This document shows, piece after piece, positions 48,436 to 59,499 of a DNA stretch of 64,000 nt. The notes under the pieces are model-generated. The model was not told where the DNA came from. It saw only the letters and a program-made list of their open reading frames with translations, and searched no databases. Location: positions 3,974,928-4,038,927 of the forward strand of contig JAQFVV010012434.1 in the NCBI GenBank assembly GCA_028023455.1, in the 5' to 3' direction. Positions within the stretch are counted from its first letter, which is position 1, and each line of letters begins with the position of its first letter. The DNA comes from Epiperipatus broadwayi (taxonomy: Eukaryota > Onychophora > Udeonychophora > Euonychophora > Peripatidae). Position numbers and translations under genes: made by a program.

Positions 48436-49035
48436 ATGACTTTATATATAAATGTTTAAAATCCTGAAGTGATGTTTATTTTAATTTTTGGATTTATTAT
48501 AGACACATGCAAATATGAATAAGCAATTCATGATTTGTTTTATTTTATATTTTTAAAAATAATTTATGATCTATTTTTCTTATTTTTTATAAAGCAAAAT
48601 GATAATTAAATTCATTGCATTTAATTTAATATCTCATTATAAATATTTATAAATTTAAGATATATTTTTAATAAAAGTTAGTAATGTTTTGTCTATTTGC
48701 ATATTTTAAAGTCAATAGATTTAGATAAGTAAATGACAAATAACTTCTCATGTGTGTGTACACATATATGTACATGTTTTGGGTCATTGTGTGAACTTGA
48801 GATTATCATATAGATTTTGAATTATAAATGTTATTTGTAATAATCTTTTAAAACAAAACAATGTATTTTTGTTTTTAAAAAAGAAATTTAAAATTATTTT
48901 TGTCATTTTGCTTTACAATATTTTTCTGTTAAAATTAAAAGAAAATATATTTTTTAAAAATTTACAGAAAGACACATTGTTTGGAATGCTATTTTGTTCA
49001 AATAATCTCTAATTAATGTTTAATAATTTATCAAT
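48436..49035 (+). repeat. Tandem duplication of about 0.7 kb, copy 1
   Basis: Starting CATGACTTTATATATAAATG, TTTAAAATCCT, its landmarks recur in the same order in copy 2 at 49139-49700: TATTATAGA-ACA, AAAAATAATTTATGAT, TATTTATAAATTTAAGA, GTAATG-TTT-TCTATT, GTACATGTTT-GGGT, TTCTGTTAAAATTAAAAGAA. Identity is moderate, with several indels, so the duplication is old. The start-to-start period is about 703 bp. Confidence 0.8.
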
Positions 49036-49138
49036 AAATTAGAAGGGATAAATTTTGAGTTATATATTAACAACAATATTGCACCATCCTAGATTATATT
49101 TAAATGAGGTTTATCATCTTTTTGCATATAATTTTATT

Positions 49139-49700
49139 GTCATGATTTTGTATAATAATAAATGTTTAAAACCTTCAACTGATATATTGTCTTAATTTTG
49201 AGGTTATTGTAGAAACAACTGATTTATTTCTAGTTTTACCTTTTTAAAATTAATTTGTGATTTATTTTCATTTTATATTTAAAAAACAATATGCTTTAAA
49301 ATTAGAATTTTTTTAACAAAACTATTTATAAATTTAAAGACATGTACATTTTAATAATAGCTACAGTAATGCTTTATCTATTGATATATTTAAAAAAGAA
49401 TAGGTTTAGGTAAATAACAAATTATATTCTTATATGTCTGTATAAAAGTATGCACATGTTTGGGTTATTTTAAATTGGAACTTTTTTAAAGATATTTGTT
49501 ATTTAAAATATATTATTATAATAATTATTTTTGAAACAATAAAATGTATTGTATTTTTAAAAAGAAGTGGTTTATAATTAATTATTTTTTTAATTTTTAA
49601 AAGATTATTCTGTTGAAATTAAAAGAAGACATTTTGTTTACAATGCACATTTATTGAAATGAACTCTAGTTAAGTGCAATATTTATCTTTTAAGTAAAAG
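49139..49700 (+). repeat. Tandem duplication of about 0.7 kb, copy 2
   Basis: This is the second copy, starting GTCATGATTTTGTATAATAA and ATGTTTAAAACCTTC, then TATTGTAGAAACAACTG, CTATTTATAAATTTAAAGA, GCACATGTTTGGGTTA and TTCTGTTGAAATTAAAAGAA. No coding frame is preserved in either copy. Confidence 0.8.
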
Positions 49701-49899
49701 ATATGTAATTTGAATGCATTAGTAACAACACTATCTAAGTAATGATCTCAAAAATTATGGCAACAACAAATGCTATAAATTTGCCCCTGTTTTAACACTG
49801 ACGTTATTATTTTTTACTTATTGCTTCTCTTTATATATGTTATATATATGGACAACTTCAGTTAATGCTGCTTTTCACAGTAAATATTTTTTTAAAATG

Positions 49900-49941
<42 letters not shown>

Positions 49942-49970
49942 TTGATATATATATATATATATATATATCT
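49900..49970. repeat. (TA)n microsatellites
   Basis: Two TA runs separated by ACATTTGATA. Confidence 0.95.
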
Positions 49971-49974
49971 GAGT

Positions 49975-50565
49975 GATTTGATATATTATATATTTTTCTG
50001 CTAATCAAAAAAATAAAAGGGATTGTTAAGGATTATAATTTTAAGTGGCATAATTAAGAATCTAAATAACCACTTAATCATTTTTATAAAATCATAAATA
50101 AATAATTATTACTTAACATTAACTACAGTGTGAAATATTACCACGATTCATTAATAATTATTTTGGTAAATAAATTATGCATACCTTTAAAAAGAAACAA
50201 ACTATTTTTGGAAATTGCTGTGTTTTAAAACAGCATTATTCAAAAGAATCTTTTTGTGGATTTTTTTCAATGAGAAATAATTAAAAGGCAATACAACTTT
50301 TGCATATAGACATTTATCAGTATCTTACCATTTCATAAAACAGGTTATATATATTATTTATGTAATTATATTTGATTTAATAATGTTTTGTTTTCAAAAT
50401 CATTTAAGGTATATTTATGTGAGAATGAATATATAAATATGTATAAATGTATTAGTAACAAAATAAATTCTTAATAATTCTAAATTTATATTTGAATAAT
50501 CATAATATATTTGATTTAATAATTTGTTTCTTTGCTGATAAATGGTCAGTAGACAAAGTGTAACA
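49975..50565. other. AT-rich stretch, nothing recognised
   Basis: No gene or repeat copy was seen upstream of the Penelope-like element. Confidence 0.5.
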
Positions 50566-50569
50566 AATT

Positions 50570-50775
50570 AATATTTTCTTTAATATGTTTTATATATATT
50601 GTCTATTGGAGATAGATAGCTATCAGGTTTAATCATAGACCTTAACTTTTTATTCTTAACATAATGACTACATTTCAAACGATTAGTCTTTACATGTCTA
50701 ATCAGCATTAGATGTAAAATATTTAATTTAACAAAATCTAAGCTCCTCCTTCTATGACATATGTTATACAAGGAG
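50570..50775 (-). pseudogene. Inverted fragment of the Penelope-like ORF
   Basis: The minus strand keeps a 63-codon frame whose residues SLDFVKLNILHLMLIRHVKT and CSHYVKNKKLRSMIKPDSY match the plus-strand frame starting at 50932 (SDFVKLMFLYLFVIRNVKT, CSHYGKSKELRSIIKPDSY). It is therefore an inverted copy of the segment just after the reverse transcriptase catalytic motif. Partial inverted copies next to the main copy are a known feature of Penelope-like elements. Confidence 0.7.
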
Positions 50776-50828
50776 CAAAATAATTAATCTCATTTACTAA
50801 CTCCTTCAATTTATCATTCTAAACTATA

Positions 50829-51700
50829 AACAAGCAATTATTATTAAAAAAATTATATTTAAAGTTATTTGTTAGATATGTGGATGATTATTTGTTTGTA
50901 GGTGAGAATAATAAATTGAATAAGTTGTTAAATGGAGGTTAATTATTTTGCTCCTTCTATAAAGTATGTGATAGAAGTAGGAACATCAGATTTTGTTAAA
51001 TTAATGTTTTTATATCTATTTGTGATTAGAAATGTAAAGACTAGTTGTTTGGCATGTAGTCATTATGGCAAGAGTAAAGAGTTAAGGTCTATAATTAAAC
51101 CTGATAGCTATCAATCTATATCACATAAAATAGCCACCTTAAGAAATTATTGTTATAGAAATAAAAGATTAAAAAATTCTAGTGGGGTTGCTTTGTTTCA
51201 TAAAGGGCAATTTTATAAAGATTATTTGAGTATTAGCTACTCTGATAAATTTGTTAAAACTATATATTATTTAATAATAATATTTGTAATGATGTAAAGG
51301 ATAAAGAAAAATATGATTTTATTTTCTTGCTTTTGGAAAAGAGGTATTTCTTTGAATAATGTATTAAATAATACAAAAAAACATTTTTGTTAAAAAGACT
51401 ATTCCTTAAGTTATGTATATTATCCCATCATTTTGTAAGAAGGTATATATAGGTCAGAGTAGTTTATTGTTAAATGAAAGAATTAATATATACATAAAAA
51501 AGATTCAGGTCACACCACTAATTTTGGTGAAGCTAAGGTTGTCGTCTTCTTTGAGAGAAGTGAAATAAAAGGAATTAAAAAATCTTTATTATTATAAATT
51601 TATGATTCTGAAGCAATTAACTGATTTGAAAGTTCTTTTAAGCATGTATGGAAAGTAAGTGTAATTGTGGGTAATGTTTAGTTTAAATATGTTGTTATTT
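50829..51700 (+). pseudogene. Penelope-like element: RT palm and GIY-YIG endonuclease, broken
   Basis: From 50829 to 50941 a frame encodes KLFVRYVDDYLFVGENN, with the reverse-transcriptase motif C YVDD at about 50877-50888. An overlapping frame at 50932-51297 carries the downstream region with C-x2-C and CSHYGKSKELRSIIKPDS. At 51410-51509 a third stretch reads VMYIIPSF then KKVYIGQSSLLLNERINIYI, which fits the GIY-YIG endonuclease pattern (IY-IP, then YIGQ, then R and I/H). A shifted frame follows with GEAKVVVFFERSEIKG and IYDSEAIN. Reverse transcriptase followed by GIY-YIG is diagnostic of Penelope-like retroelements. At least three frame changes and several stops make it non-functional. The N-terminal RT motifs are missing or too decayed to see. 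Confidence 0.75.
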
Positions 51701-51812
51701 TTGTAGTTCTTTACACATGAGAAGTCTGCTTGTGACAGTAAAACCATTGGTAGTGTTTTAGAGTTTATTTACTTGACTAATCTGTTTGAATTGTGAATTT
51801 GAGAATATGTTG

Positions 51813-51873
<61 letters not shown>
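51813..51873. repeat. (TA)n microsatellite
   Basis: About 30 TA units between the Penelope-like coding remnant and the hammerhead repeat. Confidence 0.97.
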
Positions 51874-51877
<4 letters not shown>

Positions 51878-52203
51878 GATTTGAACTCAGACTTTCAGAC
51901 TCCCCATAGCTAACCACTTCATTTTTTGCAGCTGCTACTCATGATCTCATATATGTGAAAAAATTAAATAAACTTCACAATACAAATTTCATGCTGAATA
52001 AAAATTTATCACTTGGTCAAGATTATTATCTTCTACATATATATAATTAGTGCTCAGTTTATATTAAGATAGTAAATCTTTAAATTTTAATGACAGGCTT
52101 CAATCTTCTCCACACTCCAACTCTTGAGTCATTTCTATCATTAAAAATCTGATGATAAAATGCTCAAAGCCTTTATTGATGCCAATACATTTTGTCATAC
52201 TCA
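51874..52203 (-). repeat. Hammerhead repeat, copy I (minus strand, left arm)
   Basis: On the minus strand, from 52203 downwards: ATGAGTATGACAAAATG, AAGGCTTTGAGCATTTTATC, GAGTTGGAGTGTGGAG, CATTAAAATTTAAAG, then a decayed ribozyme (AGTGATAAATTTTTATTCAG, CATGAAA), then GAGATCATGAGTAGCAG, and the best tRNA-like segment of the family: AGTGGTTAGCTATGGGGAG, TCTGAAAGTC, TGAGTTCAAATCC. It is inverted relative to copy J, the two meeting at about 52203. Confidence 0.85.
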
Positions 52204-52260
52204 TATTGAAGCTTGTCCATAAAAGTTTGAAGATTTTCTATTTTAATATAAACTGAGCAG

Positions 52261-52307
<47 letters not shown>

Positions 52308-52500
52308 TTGTGTTTGTGTGTGTGCAAGATGATGATTTAAAGCAAGTGCTGGTTCAATATGAAATATATATTGGAAATCATTCATCTTTTTACATGTATG
52401 TGGTCATGTGCATCAGTTATATAAGATGGAGTGGATAGCTATAAGAAGCTTAAAAGTCTGAATTTAAATCCTTTTTAAATTACATTAAGTTTAATATAGG
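52204..52500 (+). repeat. Hammerhead repeat, copy J (plus strand, right arm)
   Basis: TTGAAGCTTGTCCATAAAAG, TTTGAAGATTTTCTATTTTA, then a (TA)n(TG)n run at 52259-52321 that replaces the short TATATATGTGTGTG of other copies, a decayed ribozyme (AGTGCTGGTTCAATATGAAA), GTGGTCATGTGCATCAG and the tRNA-like AGATGGAGTGGATAGCTATA, AAAAGTCTGAATTTAAATCC. Confidence 0.85.
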
Positions 52501-52504
52501 CAAT

Positions 52505-55500
52505 ATAGTTGTATAAATATATATATATTGTACCAACTGAAATTTGAAATAAATTTCAATATATGATAGTATGCCAATTGTAAAAAAATGTTCTTGTTTG
52601 ATTTTAATGGTAACTGTATTAACCATAGAGCATTGAAATATGTTATTATGACAACAATACTATTGAAGCAAAAAACATTTGTTTTTAATTGTAATATAAA
52701 ATTTATCAATTTATTCTATTCATTTTAAAATACCCATGTGAGTAATAAATTTTATAGATTTGATAAAACTATTATTATTTTTTATTATTATATGTATTTT
52801 GCTTATTGTTTTTACAGATGGTAGATTCCAAGTAATACACACAAATATTTAATATCTTAAGTGTGTCTATTATTTTATCTGTATAATATAAGTAATATTA
52901 TAATGGAAGGATATATATAAAATATCTGTTTCCAATGGAGTATGATAAGAACATAGTCTAAATTGTTTGGTCTATGTTAGAATGAAATAATATTATTTGC
53001 ATTTTTAAAAACATAAATTTTCATTATATAATAATTATAAAATAATTATTTTTATCTTATTATTATTGTGTAATAAGTTTTTATTTAATGAATGCAGAAT
53101 AAATTTGACAGAATAGTTAATAAAGAATGTTCCAATAGTTTTTCTGATATCAATCGAAAATATTATAAATAGAAGTAAATCATTTACACTCACTTTCTTA
53201 CATCTTGCCTTCAATAGAAATGAATCTAAGTTTATTCATATGATGTTTATTTTTATTTTATATATATCTGACCATTAACCATATAAGATGATGGTGTAAA
53301 AAAAGTAATATTCGTCCAGAAATCTGACCTATTGAGAATTTGTAAGGAATGATAATTTATTAAATGAATGAAAAGTAATTCATTGCATTAAAAATCCATC
53401 TGAATATTTTTTTGCTAAATATAGAAATTGCTTATGTTTCAATAATGGGATATAAATAATTATAAAATAAAAATGTATACAACGGTTATTTTTATCTGCT
53501 GATATAGTTTTGTGAATTTAATGAATTTTTAATGCAGGATATAAATTGTTTTATTCTGCATTGAATTTTCATGGATGGAAACTGGCATCTGTTTACTTAT
53601 AATGTTTTATAAACTTAATACCTGCTAAATGAAAGACTAACTTGGATATTTAGAAAATATCAAAATTAATAAAATGTGTTTCATATTGGATAACTTTTTA
53701 TAATATTTCTACTTTCTCTGGAATAATAAAATATGGTCAAATTATAATTTGAGGAATAGATATTGGAACTATGGCATTACATTCAAATGGCATATTGGAT
53801 GGTGATTAATCAGGTCATTTTCTCATGTGCATTATTATTATTTAGATATATAATTGTATAGTATTTGTAGATATAAACAGTATTATATTTTAAATAAGTA
53901 AAGATTCATTTCATATGCATGATATATAAGAAAGTTAATTTTTTTAAAGTCAAATTTATCTTTGATGGCTTAATAATTATAATTTTAATTACAAAAAAAT
54001 ATTATCTTCTTTTTTATTGATTATAAATTATTTTTTGAATATATAGCATATAAATATTAAGAGTCTAAAAAGAACTACATTGTAGCAAGTATTTTTTTAT
54101 TCTACTAAAATAATGTGAACAAATAGGCGGACTCATGTTTATTAGATTTTATCTCAATTAATTATTTTTTATAAAGATTAAGACTGTCATTGATTCTCTT
54201 GTATTTTGAAAAGAATATACATATTAAAACATGTTTTCTATTATGTAGAGATACATATTTTAGATGAATCAATTTTATAGGTGAATTTCAGTGTATAATC
54301 ACCTATTTAAGTGAAATGAAATTTCAATAATGAAGATATTGTATCATATATATATATAAAATGCTTATAGTTTCAATAATGAAGATATTGTATCATATAT
54401 ATATATAAAATGCTTATAGTTTATTTGTCATATATTTTTCTTAATTTATATTCATTGCTAATAAATTTTGAATTAATTTAAAACAAGTAAACTTGCTTAC
54501 TTGTCATTTAATTTTACAATGCAAATGTATAGGTTAATAGTATTTTGGTAAAATAATATTTAAATATTCATTTCTACCACATAATTCATTATAAATAGTT
54601 TTAAAACAGTTCAGAAGTTAAAACACAGAATTGGTAAGTGTGTACAATCACATATTTTTATTGGTGAATTTAATATTTTATTATTTGGACCAGGTATAAA
54701 TTTTTATATGGTAATAATCTAATTGATTTGTTATTATTGGGTATTTAATAATTATTTAAAAGTTTATTAGACTTATTTTGTTAGTTATATGTAACAGTTA
54801 TGTTAGGATAGAAATTTAGATCAGAAATGATTTAATAATCTATAAAATACAAATGTAATAATTACTGGAGATAAATAAAGGCAATTATAATTTTATATTT
54901 TCATATTCTTTTAAATTATTATTTGTTGGGTGAACACTATATAAAGTTAGTATTTAGTTACAAAATGGTAATCTTATTATGTTATAAAATTGGTAATTTT
55001 ATATAACAATCTGATAACTGGAATATATTAAATAAAGTAATTTACTTTAATTATATTTGAGGTTCATTGGTGAAAATTGCAAATTTAGTTTAAATACTAG
55101 ATTTTAATTTTGACTTTTGATCATAATAAATATTTAATAATCTTTTGTATAATATAATAATTATAATTTAAATTTTTTGACAATTTAGGTTTATCCAAGT
55201 GAAGAATAATTTGTTGTGATTTCTTAATTATATTTGATTAAGTATCAAATGAGAATCAAGTGTCTATTTCATATTATTATGACTGGATATTGTAGATTTT
55301 GAAGTTACTTAAAGAATTGAGTTTGTTTTATATTATTATAAGTTGATGAATGTGGTGAGGTATGCTATCTTGTTTGATTTTATGCATTATATTATATTAT
55401 AGTTTAATATTAGGATACTTTATTTTATTTATGATTTAACATTATAAATTTATAGGATTTTAGAAAATAAAGTTTTATATACTTATTAAGCATAAATTTA

Positions 55501-55895
55501 TAGATAATATATTAATATTAATGAAATAGCATTGCAGAATTAACATTATTTTATTTTATTTAGATATAATTTGAGATCAATTATTGGGTAATACTTTATT
55601 TTGATATAATTGGTTTTCTAAGTTTGTAGGTTATACTAAAGTATTTGGTTCCTATCCTTATAACACTCCTTTTTTATAATGGATTTTAAATTCATAGGGC
55701 ATATTAAGACATATTAAGATTATTTATTTATCAATTCATGAATTATTTTGTTTAAATACAAAAATGTTGAACATATCATTATAGATAGTATTTTAATTCA
55801 TGAAGAACATTAAAATTTATCTTTCTCATTTTTTGTCATTCTGTTTATTTTATTACAAGTCATTTGCTTAATAGAGACATATTGATATTTATCTA
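52505..55895. other. Long AT-rich stretch, nothing recognised apart from a small tandem duplication
   Basis: About 3.4 kb with no recognisable gene. A 49-bp tandem duplication lies at 54322-54419. Confidence 0.5.
54322..54419 (+). repeat. Tandem duplication of 49 bp
   Basis: TTTCAATAATGAAGATATTG, TATCATATATATATATAAAA and TGCTTATAG occur twice in tandem, apparently identical. Confidence 0.95.
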
Positions 55896-55919
55896 ATAGT
55901 AGTGTTTGGTTATATTATC

Positions 55920-56340
55920 TTCATTTTCAATTTGTTACAAATATTGATTTTATTTCAGTCCAATACATTACAAATGCTATTCAGATCTGTGAAATTATAG
56001 GATGGATTTTCATCATTATTTTATTTTTTTATAAATGGTGTCCAGACATGTTGAATTAGGTGATAGCTTGGCATTCATTGATTGATAGTCATCTTGGGTC
56101 AGATCATCATTTTCATTCTGTTATAAATGACATTGCAATTGATGCCCATTGTTAAATTAGGATTGTTCGTTCATGGTTCATGTTTTATTCTGTTATAAAT
56201 GTTGGCCAATAATTAGGTTATAATAAAGGTTATACTATTTTCATATTTTATTCTGTCGCAAATGGTATTCAGTTTTAAAAAATACATTTTATTCAGTTAT
56301 AAATGCTGCCCAAATTTATGAGGCTATCCAAGTAAGAGCT
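55920..56340 (+). repeat. Degenerate tandem repeat around TTTTATTCTGTTATAAATG
   Basis: Variants of TTTTATT(C)TGTTATAAATG plus a GT(T)GCCCA-like tail recur at about 55960, 56020, 56118, 56188, 56250 and 56288, with irregular spacing of roughly 40-100 bp. It is an old, decayed minisatellite-like array. Confidence 0.6.
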
Positions 56341-56363
56341 TACCACACTTTTGTTCAGTTACT

Positions 56364-56384
56364 ATATATATATATATATATATG
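56364..56384. repeat. (TA)n microsatellite
   Basis: A short TA run upstream of the LTR retrotransposon. Confidence 0.9.
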
Positions 56385-56517
56385 ATTCTTATTAAGAAAA
56401 TCAGAAAAACGATGATGTGGATTTAGCTGTCCACTTTATTCACTAATTCTAAATATCTGAAAAATGTAGTTATTATTTACCACCAGCAAATTAATGTTTG
56501 GAGCAATAATTATTATA

Positions 56518-58288
56518 TATATTGTACCAATATTGAATTGGCACATAATAATTTTGTTTAAAAAAGAAAAGTATTATTAAAACAAAAATTATTCATTAAA
56601 AGAAAATGTATTTAAAAGTTTAGGAGCTTTATTGAAGTTTGTTTCAAAAATGTAAAAGTTAAAGTGTTTTGAAATAAAAGTTACAAAATAATTAATTAAA
56701 GGTAGGAAGGGGGTTCACTTTAGAAATGTCAAATTAAAAGTAGTTGGTTTTCAAATAAGTAAAGAATTCTTTTATTATTGTTGTTAGTTTAAAGAAAATA
56801 TTGTTCATGAAAGTTACAAGTGATTGAAAAAAAAAATAGGAAAGAAATTAAAAGTTGATTTTCAAGTTTAAAATATAAATCTCTTTTATTTAAATTAAAG
56901 AAAAAAAGGTCATCTTAAAACTAGTGGTGAATTTAGAATAAAATTATATATGTGCGTGTAAATGTAAATAATATATATGCATATTAAGTATTATAAATAA
57001 ATGAACGTTAAAGAATTAAAAAAACACGTTTGCATGGCTACTAATTAAAGATATAAAAACAACACATTTGTGATGGCTGCTAATTAAAATCCCCTACAAG
57101 AAGATTCAAGGCTTATCTCCAAAGAATTATCAAAGGAATTTTGACAACACATATTGCTGGTAGACATGAAAACAAAAACATGCCCTACATATAAATATAC
57201 ATTTTTTTTATCAGACAGTCAGTTGAGTTCAGAAAACAGTTCAGTTCATGTAGATAACAGTTGAATTCAGTTCAGAGCATTGAGAGTATAATTTAGATTG
57301 TGAAAATCAAACAAAAATGCAGTGTTAAAACCTCGAAAAAACATACGTCTTTCTCCAGCCTGAAATCTGATGAAAACAGCCAAACCTATCTGATCAAAGT
57401 GATGTCTGTATAACAACATGAAGCCGCTCAATGTTTAACTGTCTTCAAGAAAAATGCCAATGAATAAGCAATAAATCTCCTCAAGAAACCTCAAATCTAA
57501 CCAGTTAGATATACTTCATTAGAAGCAGCAAACAACAAGCAGTATACCCATTTCAAATATCCTAGGTAAACATTTTTCTTATATTCATTCTAAAGTAGCC
57601 ATTGCATTCGTAAAATTCGTAAAGCCTCCAAGAGTTGAATTATAAGAACTCTATAGCACATAAAAAATGAACTATTAATTTGTGTGTTCTAAATATCAAA
57701 TATTATTTAATGCTTTATTATATATGTCAGTGTGTGAATTAAGTATGTGCGTGATTAAAAAATACCAATATTATGTTAGTTAAAAAATTTATAAAAGTAT
57801 TTATCTTTAGTATAATTAATGTTAATAAATTGTCTTTAAACTTAAGCCTTATTTTGTCGGTCAATTATTTTTACCAATTCTTTTATCAATTCTTTTTATT
57901 AATTCTTTTGACCACTAATTTTGTATAATTTATTGAATGATTAAAAATAGACTGAGCTAGTTTAGGGATTGTTTTGAGCACTGGATTATGAGTCTACTGT
58001 CCGAATATATGTCTTAGACTAGCTGGCACCCAGAGTTTACTCCGAAACAAATAAAGTGTTTGGATAGTAGTGGTTTGAATCTAGCAACCGAGGTGGGCCA
58101 TGATCTAATTGTGGATATTGTTTGATAGTTAAAGCTATCAATAATATTTTCCACTTTGCTCGAAAGTGCTGGTTCATTCACGTAATATTTATAATTAAAT
58201 AAGATTATAAATCTATTATAAAAAAGTTTGTAACCAGCCAAAACATTTGCAGTGTAAGTAAGATCTTCAGCGGATAGAACCTGGTACA
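56518..58288 (+). repeat. 5' LTR, about 1.77 kb
   Basis: It starts at about 56518-56523 (TGTACCAATATTG) and ends GGTACA at 58288. It has U3 with a TATA box and initiator at 57190-57224, a transcribed part beginning with repeated GTTCAG motifs (AGTTGAGTTCAG, CAGTTCAGTTC), and AATAAA at 57824-57829. It is about 65 bp longer than the 3' LTR, mostly through a segment near 58195-58225 missing from the other copy. Confidence 0.88.
57190..57224 (+). promoter_or_regulatory. 5' LTR core promoter (TATA box and initiator)
   Basis: TATAAATA (57190-57197) and TCAGTT (57219-57224) are 29 bp apart start to start, the normal distance from TATA box to transcription start. Both motifs and the spacing are conserved in the 3' LTR. 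Confidence 0.65.
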
Positions 58289-58292
58289 TAAA

Positions 58293-58303
58293 TGGCTTCT
58301 CCC
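58293..58303 (+). other. Possible primer binding site
   Basis: TGGCTTCTCCC begins 4 nt after the end of the 5' LTR, where a tRNA primer binding site starting TGG is expected. I cannot match the following bases to a specific tRNA 3' end. The adjacent palindrome CCCAATATTGGG (58301-58312) is unexplained. Confidence 0.35.
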
Positions 58304-58641
58304 AATATTGGGGCTGGACCTAAGAAACAATAGTAATTAAATACTTTGTTTTCTGTTTGAAAATTTTTTTTATACAAAAGCTAAATTACGTATGTAAACT
58401 GGTTTAATTTTAAAAAAAGAATTGACCAAAACTTTTTCCTTTAAATGAAAAGAGATTTATGCTAGTTACGTTATTTAAAATAAATCATTCTGTTAAATCA
58501 GAGACAGTTGGATATTATGGGCAGACCTTTAGGAATGGGTAGAAAAAAAAAGAACAAGGGAGTGGAGTGAGCGTATGTTTCTGTTTTAGTAAAAAAAAAA
58601 ATAAACAGTAGTATTTAAATTTAGTTAACATAAGCGCTAGT

Positions 58642-58642
<1 letters not shown>

Positions 58643-58723
<81 letters not shown>
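58643..58723 (+). repeat. (TAA)27 microsatellite
   Basis: An uninterrupted run of 27 TAA units inside the retrotransposon interior, upstream of the gag ORF. It must have arisen or expanded within the element. Confidence 0.98.
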
Positions 58724-58730
<7 letters not shown>

Positions 58731-58829
58731 GAGAAATTAAAATGTTCAAAAATGGATCTAAAAAAAAACCCGGTATATTTTAAAAATCCTCAGTTAGGGG
58801 AAAAAGAGAAATAAGTATCTGAGACATGA

Positions 58830-59390
58830 ATGATGATGAAAATGATGATGAATATGATGCAAGAGTTCAAAAAAAAATTGTGTCAGAAATTTGAGCAAAG
58901 TCAGCAAGACCTCAAAGAAGAATTGTGTCAGAAATTTAAACAAAGCCCATTAGAACTCAAAGCAGAATTGAAGAAAAAAATTAGTCAGATTAAAGGAGAA
59001 ATTAATGAACTCAGAGCAGAAATTAGAAAAATGAAGGAAACGAGGGCTGAAATAATGGAGGAAGTAGAAACAAATCATATAGCCATAGAAGCTGTAGTGA
59101 AAGATTTGAATGAAGAAGGTCAGGAAAGGGTGATAGTAGAAGAAAGCATAAAGGAAGTGAGAGCTGAATTAGAGCAAGGTAGCATTAGGTATAATAATCT
59201 AGAAATGAAAATTATACAGATAGAAAAGACATGCCAGGAATGGAGAAGCATAGCTAGAACAACACAGGTAGAATTACGTTTGTTAAAAAATGAAGGCATT
59301 CAGAGTGAAGTAGAATGTAGAATTGATGAAGTGGTGGAAAAAATAGAAAGGGCATCTTTCAATATAGTGGAGGGCGGTGATAGTTTGTAA
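58830..59390 (+). CDS. Coiled-coil protein of the LTR element (gag N-terminal part)
   Basis: An intact 186-codon frame that starts with a run of Met codons (ATGATGATGAAAATG), so the true start may be one of several or at 58827 and beyond. After the Met-rich start come two imperfect repeats of about 17 residues (KKLCQKFEQSQQDLK and EELCQKFKQSPLELK), then a long, highly charged E/K/R-rich helix with heptad-like spacing (residues about 45-175: INELRAEIRKMKETRAEI, EVRAELEQ, ARTTQVELRLLK). This is a strong coiled-coil candidate with no membrane segment. Its position between the 5' LTR and capsid-like sequence suggests the N-terminal part of a Gag polyprotein, with a role in assembling particles. 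It ends in a TAA at 59388; the capsid part follows in other frames. Confidence 0.6.
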   Translation: MMMKMMMNMMQEFKKKLCQKFEQSQQDLKEELCQKFKQSPLELKAELKKKISQIKGEINELRAEIRKMKETRAEIMEEVETNHIAIEAVVKDLNEEGQERVIVEESIKEVRAELEQGSIRYNNLEMKIIQIEKTCQEWRSIARTTQVELRLLKNEGIQSEVECRIDEVVEKIERASFNIVEGGDSL

Positions 59391-59499
59391 GTCAGAAGTA
59401 AAAAAAATGTGTATAGATATAAATAAGTGGCTAGAGTACATGATAGACCAAATGGAATGTAAATATAAGAGTTATGATAGGGAAAATAAGCCATAGGGA

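Noticed and set aside
58014-58289. A minus-strand open frame in the 5' LTR with a related one in the 3' LTR (62832-63077)
   Set aside because: The shared peptide follows from the two LTRs being copies of one sequence. The frames differ in length, start inside or beyond the LTR end, and show no known domain.
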